A stretch of 64,000 nucleotides of DNA, from NCBI RefSeq assembly GCF_037860835.1, contig NZ_JBBEOG010000003.1:186001-250000 (forward strand), read 5' to 3'. The notes beneath the pieces were generated by a model. It had not been told where the DNA came from, did not search any database, and worked only from the letters and a program-made list of their open reading frames with translations. The number at the start of each line of letters is the position of its first letter. Within the stretch, counting starts at the first letter, position 1. This stretch comes from Aquipuribacter nitratireducens (GTDB lineage: Bacteria > Actinomycetota > Actinomycetes > Actinomycetales > JBBAYJ01). Shown here in pieces: positions 59,758 through 64,000 of this stretch. The position numbers and the translations under genes were made by a program.

Positions 59758-60533
59758 CGCGAACCGTCGTCTGCGTGCCGACGTACGACGAGATCGAGTC
59801 CCTCCCGCGGCTCCTCGACAGGCTCCGCGCGGCGCAGCCGGACGTCGACGTGCTCGTCGTCGACGACGGCAGCCCGGACGGCACGGGGCGCTACGCGGAC
59901 GAGCGGGCCGCCGCCGACCCCCGCATCCACGTGCTCCACCGCACGAGCAAGGCGGGACTGGGTGCGGCGTACCTCGCGGCGTTCGACTGGGCCCTCGCAC
60001 GGGGCTACGACGTCGTCTGCGAGATGGACGCGGACGGCTCCCACGCCCCCGAGCAGCTGCAGCGCCTCCTCGACGCCGTCGCCGCGGGCGCCGACCTCGC
60101 GATCGGGTCGCGGTGGGTCAACGGCGGCGAGGTCGTCGACTGGCCCCTGTCGCGGCGGGCCCTCTCGCGCGGCGGCAACCTCTACACGCGCGTCGCCCTC
60201 GGCACGCACGTGCGCGACGCGACGGCCGGCTACCGCGCCTTCACGGCACACGCCCTCCGGACGATCCCGCTCGCCGACGTCGCGTCCGCCGGCTACTGCT
60301 TCCAGGTCGACCTCGCGTGGCGTGCCGTCCGTGCCGGGCTCACCGTCGTCGAGGTCCCCATCACGTTCGCCGAACGCTCCGAGGGCGTGTCGAAGATGTC
60401 CGGCGACATCGTGCGGGAGGCCCTGTGGCGGGTCACCGTGTGGGGCGCGGGGTACCGCTCCTCCCAGCTGCGGTCCCTCCTGGGAGGTCGCGCGGCGCGC
60501 CGGACGCACAGCCGCGCCGGCTCCCCACGGTGA
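59754..60533 (+). CDS. ppm1: Polyprenol monophosphomannose synthase
   Basis: GT2-family glycosyltransferase that makes polyprenol-phosphate-mannose, the mannose donor for lipoglycans and protein mannosylation. 259 residues without C-terminal membrane helices. [20 protein letters not shown] and [12 protein letters not shown] open the fold, [13 protein letters not shown] has the DAD metal motif at about 93-95, and ATAGYRAF and [17 protein letters not shown] match the DPM-synthase pattern. The start overlaps lnt by 4 nt, the split equivalent of the fused mycobacterial Ppm1. Confidence 0.93.
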   Translation: MTRTVVCVPTYDEIESLPRLLDRLRAAQPDVDVLVVDDGSPDGTGRYADERAAADPRIHVLHRTSKAGLGAAYLAAFDWALARGYDVVCEMDADGSHAPEQLQRLLDAVAAGADLAIGSRWVNGGEVVDWPLSRRALSRGGNLYTRVALGTHVRDATAGYRAFTAHALRTIPLADVASAGYCFQVDLAWRAVRAGLTVVEVPITFAERSEGVSKMSGDIVREALWRVTVWGAGYRSSQLRSLLGGRAARRTHSRAGSPR

Positions 60534-60547
60534 GCCGGCGCGGCCGA

Positions 60548-60592
60548 GGACGCGCGTTAGGGCGCGTCCGGGTGTCCCCAGACCCCGGGGAC
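60548..60592. terminator. Tandem hairpins between convergent ppm1 and rbpA
   Basis: GGACGCGC / GCGCGTCC (8-bp stem, 6-nt loop, 60548-60569) and GTCCCC / GGGGAC (6-bp stem, 7-nt loop, 60574-60592) fill the 64-bp gap between two convergent stops. Each could act in either direction. Confidence 0.75.
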
Positions 60593-60597
60593 GTCTC

Positions 60598-60942
60598 TCA
60601 GGCGGAGCGGGGCAGCTTGCCCTCGCGGAGGAGCGACAGCCGCTCCTCGAGGAGGACCTCGAGCTCGGCGATGGTGCGCCGCTCGAGGAGCATGTCCCAG
60701 TGCGTGCGCTGCGGGCGGACCGGCTTCGGGTCCGGACGCGTCGCGTCGCGCAGCAGGGCCTCGGCCCCGCACCGGCACTCCCACAGCGCCGGCGGCTCCG
60801 CCTCGGTCGAGAAGGGGACGACGATCGTGTGCCCGTTGGGGCACAGGTACTCTGCAGGCTGACGCGGGGCGGGCTCGACCGCCGCGTCGGACTCCATGCT
60901 CATGGCCCCGAGTCGGGACCCTCGCAGGCTGCGCTCGGCCAT
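60598..60942 (-). CDS. rbpA: RNA polymerase-binding protein RbpA
   Basis: 114 residues. It binds RNA polymerase and the primary sigma factor, and stabilises the open complex. N-terminal MAERSLRGSRLG tail, a zinc-ribbon-like core with YLCPNGHTIVVPF and WECRCGAEA, a basic linker, and the sigma-interaction domain with RTHWDMLLERRTIAELEVLLEERL. ATG 60942 has GGAGGT 6 nt upstream; the long ORF reading through from the MFS gene is a frame artefact. Convergent with ppm1, with tandem hairpins between. Confidence 0.96.
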   Translation of the reverse strand: MAERSLRGSRLGAMSMESDAAVEPAPRQPAEYLCPNGHTIVVPFSTEAEPPALWECRCGAEALLRDATRPDPKPVRPQRTHWDMLLERRTIAELEVLLEERLSLLREGKLPRSA

Positions 60943-61001
60943 CACGCACCTCCGTCTCTCGATGACGACCCGCGGTGGGTCTGTCTGGTGTACGTCGTGG
61001 G

Positions 61002-61027
61002 AACGCCCTGCGGATGCACCCTGTTCC
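61002..61027 (-). promoter_or_regulatory. SigR/SigH-type ECF promoter candidate for rbpA
   Basis: On the reverse strand GGAAC (61027-61023) and GTT (61004-61002) are separated by exactly 18 nt, matching the GGAAT/C-N18-GTT consensus of actinobacterial SigR/SigH. It lies 60 nt before the rbpA ATG. rbpA is a known SigR target in Streptomyces. Confidence 0.6.
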
Positions 61028-61052
61028 GGTTCTCCTGCGGCGGGGCGTTGCC

Positions 61053-62441
61053 TCACACGACGCGCGGGGCCTCGTTCCCGGCGTCGGCGATGCCGCGGCG
61101 CACGTCGACGAGCACGAGGAGGAGGCCGCCGACGACGAAGAACCCGACGACGGCGAGGATGCTGAGCCGGAACGAGCCCGTGAGCTGCTGGACGAGGCCG
61201 AACGTCAGGGTGCCGAACCACGAGGTGCCGCGCTCGGCGGCCTGGTAGAGGCTGAAGTACTCCGCCTGCTTGCCGAAGGGGACGAGCTGGCTGAACAGCG
61301 AGCGGCTGAGGGCCTGCGTGCCGCCCAGCACGAGGCCGATGCCCGCGGCGAGGGCGACGAAGAGCCCGAACCGGCCCTCGGGCAGCAGGTAGGCGAGCCC
61401 GACGACGACCGTCCAGACCACGAGGCTCACGAGGATCGTCCGCTTCGCGCCGAGCACCGCGGCGACGCGCCCGAAGACGAGGGCCCCGAGGAAGGCGACG
61501 GCCTGCACGACGACGATCGCGACGATGAGCTGCTCGGTCGCGAACCCCAGCTCGACGGAGCCGTAGATGCTCGACACCGCGATGACGGTCTGGACCCCGT
61601 CGTTGAACAGGACGTACGCCCCGAGGAACAGCAGCGTCTGGGGGTAGCGGCGCGCCTCCCGCACCGTGTCGCCGAGCTGGCGCAGCGACCCGCGCACGAG
61701 GCCGAGCACCCCCTGCTCGCGACCGCCGACGACGTCGGTGGGCGGGCGGTCGTGCAGGCGCAGGTACGGCACGACCGTGAAGCCGGCCCACCACAGCGCG
61801 GCCGACAGCAGGCTGATGCGGACCGCGAGGCCGTCGGGGACGCCGAGCGCGCCCGCCCCGAGGACGAGGCCGAGGTTGACGACGAGGAGGAGGAAGCCGC
61901 CGAGGTACCCCAGCGCCCACCCCCGGCTCGAGACCCTGTCGCGCTCGTCGGGCGTCGCGATGTCGACGAGGATCGCGTCGTACACCGTGAGGGACGCCGC
62001 GAGGCACGCGTTGCCGAGCACGAGCAGCGTGGCGCCGAGGGCCCACCGGTCCCCGGTGACGAGGAACAGGCAGGCCGCGAACGCGGCACCGGCCCACGCG
62101 AGCCGGGCCAGCAGGACCCGCTTGCGTGGGGAGCGGTCGGCGATCGCGCCGACGAACGGCAGCAGCAGCGCGATGACGACGGTGGAGATGCTGATGAGGA
62201 ACGCGACGAGGCTGTTGGGGCTGACGTCGAGGACGCCCAGCAGCGCGACCGTGCCCCGGCACTCCTCGCCCTCGGTGAGGTCGGGGCACGCGGCCGCGGT
62301 GGCCACGGCGGTGAGGTACGGCCCGACGAGGACGGTCCCGACGGTCGTGACGTAGGCGGAGTTCGCCCAGTCGTAGAAGTACCAGCCGCGCTGCTCCCGG
62401 CGACGGGCGACCGGGTCGACGAGGGGACCCGGGGGCGGCAC
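61053..62441 (-). CDS. UMF1-family MFS transporter
   Basis: 462 residues with about 12 membrane helices. The N-terminus GWYFYDWANSAYVTTV is the UMF1 hallmark, followed by VGAIADRSPRKR between helices 2 and 3 and QYFSLYQAAERGTSWFG-type sequence (AEYFSLYQAAERG) in the second half. UMF1 homologues in fungi include the vacuolar amino-acid effluxer Atg22; the substrate here is unknown. The GTG begins 4 nt after the GDPD stop, so the two are cotranscribed; a CACTAT box 6 nt upstream may also provide its own leaderless promoter. Confidence 0.88.
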   Translation of the reverse strand: MPPPGPLVDPVARRREQRGWYFYDWANSAYVTTVGTVLVGPYLTAVATAAACPDLTEGEECRGTVALLGVLDVSPNSLVAFLISISTVVIALLLPFVGAIADRSPRKRVLLARLAWAGAAFAACLFLVTGDRWALGATLLVLGNACLAASLTVYDAILVDIATPDERDRVSSRGWALGYLGGFLLLVVNLGLVLGAGALGVPDGLAVRISLLSAALWWAGFTVVPYLRLHDRPPTDVVGGREQGVLGLVRGSLRQLGDTVREARRYPQTLLFLGAYVLFNDGVQTVIAVSSIYGSVELGFATEQLIVAIVVVQAVAFLGALVFGRVAAVLGAKRTILVSLVVWTVVVGLAYLLPEGRFGLFVALAAGIGLVLGGTQALSRSLFSQLVPFGKQAEYFSLYQAAERGTSWFGTLTFGLVQQLTGSFRLSILAVVGFFVVGGLLLVLVDVRRGIADAGNEAPRVV

Positions 62442-62445
62442 GGGC

Positions 62446-63267
62446 TCATAGTGCCCGCCCGTGCCCCCGTCCGTTCATGACACGCGCGAGGACGTCCGCC
62501 CTGTCACTCATCAGGCCGTCCACCCCCAGGTCGAGCAGCCGGTGCATCTCCGCGGGGTCGTCGACGGTCCAGACGTGGACCTGCGCGCCGACCTCGTGGA
62601 CGACGTCGAGGAGCAGCGGTGTCACGACCTCGACGCGGCGCGCCCGCAGCGGTACCTGGAGGGCGTCCGCACCCGCGAGCGTCGCCCGGACCAGCGCCCG
62701 GGCCGCCGGCGCCGAGACCCGGGCCACCTCGGTCGCGAGGCGTGTCGCCGCCACCGACGCCGTGCCGGCGGAGCGGGCGACGCCCGGGGCGGCCCGCTGC
62801 GCCGCGCGAGCCCGTCGCCCGTCGAACGCGGCGACGACGACACGGTCCTCGGCCCGCGCGTGCCGCACCGCGTCGGCCAGCGGGACGGCCGCGGCGGCCG
62901 CCTTCACGTCGACGTTGAGGACGACACCGGGCAGCGCCTCCAGCACCTCCTCGACGCGGGGCACGGCGTGCAGCCCCGCGACCCGGTACGTCGCGACCTC
63001 CCGCCAGGTCAGCCGCTCGACACGCCCGGGGCGACCGGTCGTCCGCCGCAGGTCGGGGTCGTGGAGGACGACGGCGACGCCGTCCCGGGTCGCGTGGACG
63101 TCGGTCTCCAGGTGGGTGATGCCGAGGGCGACGGCCGCCTCGAACGCCGCGACCGTGTTCTCCCACGCGTGCGAGCCGTCGGGGTCGTGCGCCGTCGGGG
63201 TGTGCCCGCGGTGGGCGAAGGCGAGCGGGGGGCCGGCCAGCGCGGGGTGGGGGAGCCTGCCGCTCAC
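62446..63267 (-). CDS. Glycerophosphodiester phosphodiesterase
   Basis: 273 residues of the PLC-like TIM barrel family. FAHRGHT with the catalytic His lies near 18-21; the second His follows in VVLHDPDLRRTTG, and ENTVAAFEAAVALGITHLETDVHATRDGV carries the metal-binding ENT..E.D residues. VNVDVKAA and VHVWTVDDPAEMHRLLDLGVDGLMSDRADVL complete the barrel. It lacks an obvious signal peptide. GTG 63267 is 6 nt after TAGCCT (reverse, 63279-63274). It is followed by the MFS gene after 4 nt. Confidence 0.92.
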   Translation of the reverse strand: MSGRLPHPALAGPPLAFAHRGHTPTAHDPDGSHAWENTVAAFEAAVALGITHLETDVHATRDGVAVVLHDPDLRRTTGRPGRVERLTWREVATYRVAGLHAVPRVEEVLEALPGVVLNVDVKAAAAAVPLADAVRHARAEDRVVVAAFDGRRARAAQRAAPGVARSAGTASVAATRLATEVARVSAPAARALVRATLAGADALQVPLRARRVEVVTPLLLDVVHEVGAQVHVWTVDDPAEMHRLLDLGVDGLMSDRADVLARVMNGRGHGRAL

Positions 63268-63273
63268 CCCGCC

Positions 63274-63302
63274 AGGCTAGGGCGCGGAGGCTGTCGTAGC
63301 GT
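63274..63302. promoter_or_regulatory. Divergent leaderless promoters (GDPD / aldo-keto reductase)
   Basis: Reverse-strand TAGCCT (63279-63274) is 6 nt before GTG 63267, and forward TAGCGT (63297-63302) is 7 nt before ATG 63310. The gap between starts is 42 bp, so both promoters overlap. Confidence 0.65.
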
Positions 63303-63309
63303 CGCCGGC

Positions 63310-64000
63310 ATGACGACGCGGGACGACCTGCCCGACATGACGTACCGCCGGCTCGGGGACTCCGGTCTCGTCGTGTCGACCGTGGGACTGGGCGGCAACA
63401 CCTTCGGCGCCCGCATCGACGCCGACGCCACCCGCGACGTCGTCCACGCCGCCCTCGACGCGGGCGTCACCTTCGTCGACTGCGCCGAGCTCTACGGTTC
63501 GACGCCGGGGGAGAGCGAGGACCTGCTGGGACGGGCGCTCGTCGGCCGGCGCGACGGCACGGTCCTCGCGACGAAGTTCGGTCACCCCGACGGGCGCGTC
63601 GACGCACCGGCGTGGGACGACGCGCACGGGTCCCGCACCGCGGTGCGCCGGGCCGTCGAGGGGTCGCTGCGGCGGCTCCGCACCGACTGGATCGACCTCT
63701 ACCAGATGCACACGCCGGACCCCGCGACGCCGGTCGAGGAGACGCTGTCGACGCTCGACGACCTCGTCCGGGAGGGCAAGGTCCGCTACGTCGGCTCCTC
63801 GAACTTCGCCGCGTGGCAGGTCGTCGACGCCGACCGCGCCGCGGAGTCGCTGGGCACCGAGCGGTTCGTGTCGGCGCAGAACGCGTACAACCTGCTCGAC
63901 CGCTCCGCCGAGGCCGAGCTCGTGCCCGCCTGCGAGCACGTCGGGGTCGGGCTCCTGCCGTACTACCCACTGGCGTCCGGGCTGCTGACCGGCAAGTACT
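63310..64000 (+). CDS. Aldo/keto reductase (truncated by the window end)
   Basis: The first 230 codons of an aldo/keto reductase; the frame is still open at the window edge. All four catalytic residues can be seen: Asp and Tyr in FVDCAELYGS, Lys in VLATKFGH, and His in DLYQMHTPDP. GKVRYVGSSNFAAWQ and LLPYYPLASGLLTGKY are typical of the YajO/tas-like group. This contrasts with the degenerate paralogue at 2941-3867. ATG 63310 lies 7 nt after TAGCGT. Confidence 0.9.
   Translation, partial: MTTRDDLPDMTYRRLGDSGLVVSTVGLGGNTFGARIDADATRDVVHAALDAGVTFVDCAELYGSTPGESEDLLGRALVGRRDGTVLATKFGHPDGRVDAPAWDDAHGSRTAVRRAVEGSLRRLRTDWIDLYQMHTPDPATPVEETLSTLDDLVREGKVRYVGSSNFAAWQVVDADRAAESLGTERFVSAQNAYNLLDRSAEAELVPACEHVGVGLLPYYPLASGLLTGKY

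Overview
The window is a very GC-rich stretch of an actinobacterial chromosome, read on both strands. The actinobacterial assignment rests on several lineage-restricted genes: mycothiol ligase mshC, the complete Pup-proteasome set (arc, dop, pup, prcB, prcA, pafA, pafBC), rbpA, the DUF3090/SCO1664 pair and a stand-alone polyprenol-phosphate mannose synthase next to lnt. Gene order broadly follows the conserved region around the mycobacterial proteasome and mshC/metH loci. I cannot fix genus or family from sequence alone. No rRNA, tRNA, insertion sequence, prophage or CRISPR array was seen.

Layout. 1-9.7 kb: assorted enzymes (M20 hydrolase, a degenerate aldo/keto reductase, an F420-type oxidoreductase), undecaprenyl-diphosphate phosphatase, and the conserved phosphomutase-DUF3090-SCO1664-mshC run. 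9.7-14.9 kb: PAC2 protein, cobalamin-dependent methionine synthase and a HAD phosphatase. 15.0-20.9 kb: a five-gene oligopeptide/nickel-type ABC importer operon. 20.9-28.2 kb: DUF2993 lipid-binding protein, a MacB-like ABC pair, a PD-(D/E)XK nuclease, an M50 protease and tRNA m1A58 methyltransferase. 28.2-38.5 kb: the Pup-proteasome locus, interrupted between arc and dop by a 52-bp tandem repeat and a decayed-looking small CxxC ORF. 38.6-45.3 kb: zinc-ribbon protein, tatA, tatC, lipid kinase, helY and a 5'-3' exonuclease. 45.4-49.0 kb: acyl-CoA dehydrogenase and a secreted PGRP amidase with an exact 49-residue repeat array. 49.1-58.0 kb: a lysine catabolic island (Lrp regulator, kamA, kdd, amidohydrolase, kamD, kamE, kal, ATP-grasp). 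58.0-64.0 kb: lnt, ppm1, rbpA, an MFS transporter, GDPD and a truncated aldo/keto reductase.

How the genes work together. Pup is deamidated by Dop, ligated to substrates by PafA, and pupylated proteins are unfolded by Arc into the PrcAB chamber. The lysine genes match the 3,5-diaminohexanoate route: KamA makes beta-lysine, KamDE migrates the second amino group, Kdd oxidises the product, and Kal removes ammonia from 3-aminobutyryl-CoA. The cleavage enzyme (kce type) and a CoA transferase are not in the window. Lnt and Ppm1 supply lipoprotein acylation and polyprenol-phosphate-mannose.

The strongest general signal outside genes is the very regular placement of TANNNT -10 boxes 6-8 nt before start codons, which implies many leaderless mRNAs and fixes roughly twenty start sites, several of them downstream of the longest possible start. 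I did not find an obviously new defence or mobile system. The best candidates for new biology are the unassigned members and promoter of the lysine island, the 52-bp repeat, and several promoter architectures around pafBC, rbpA and the zinc-ribbon gene.
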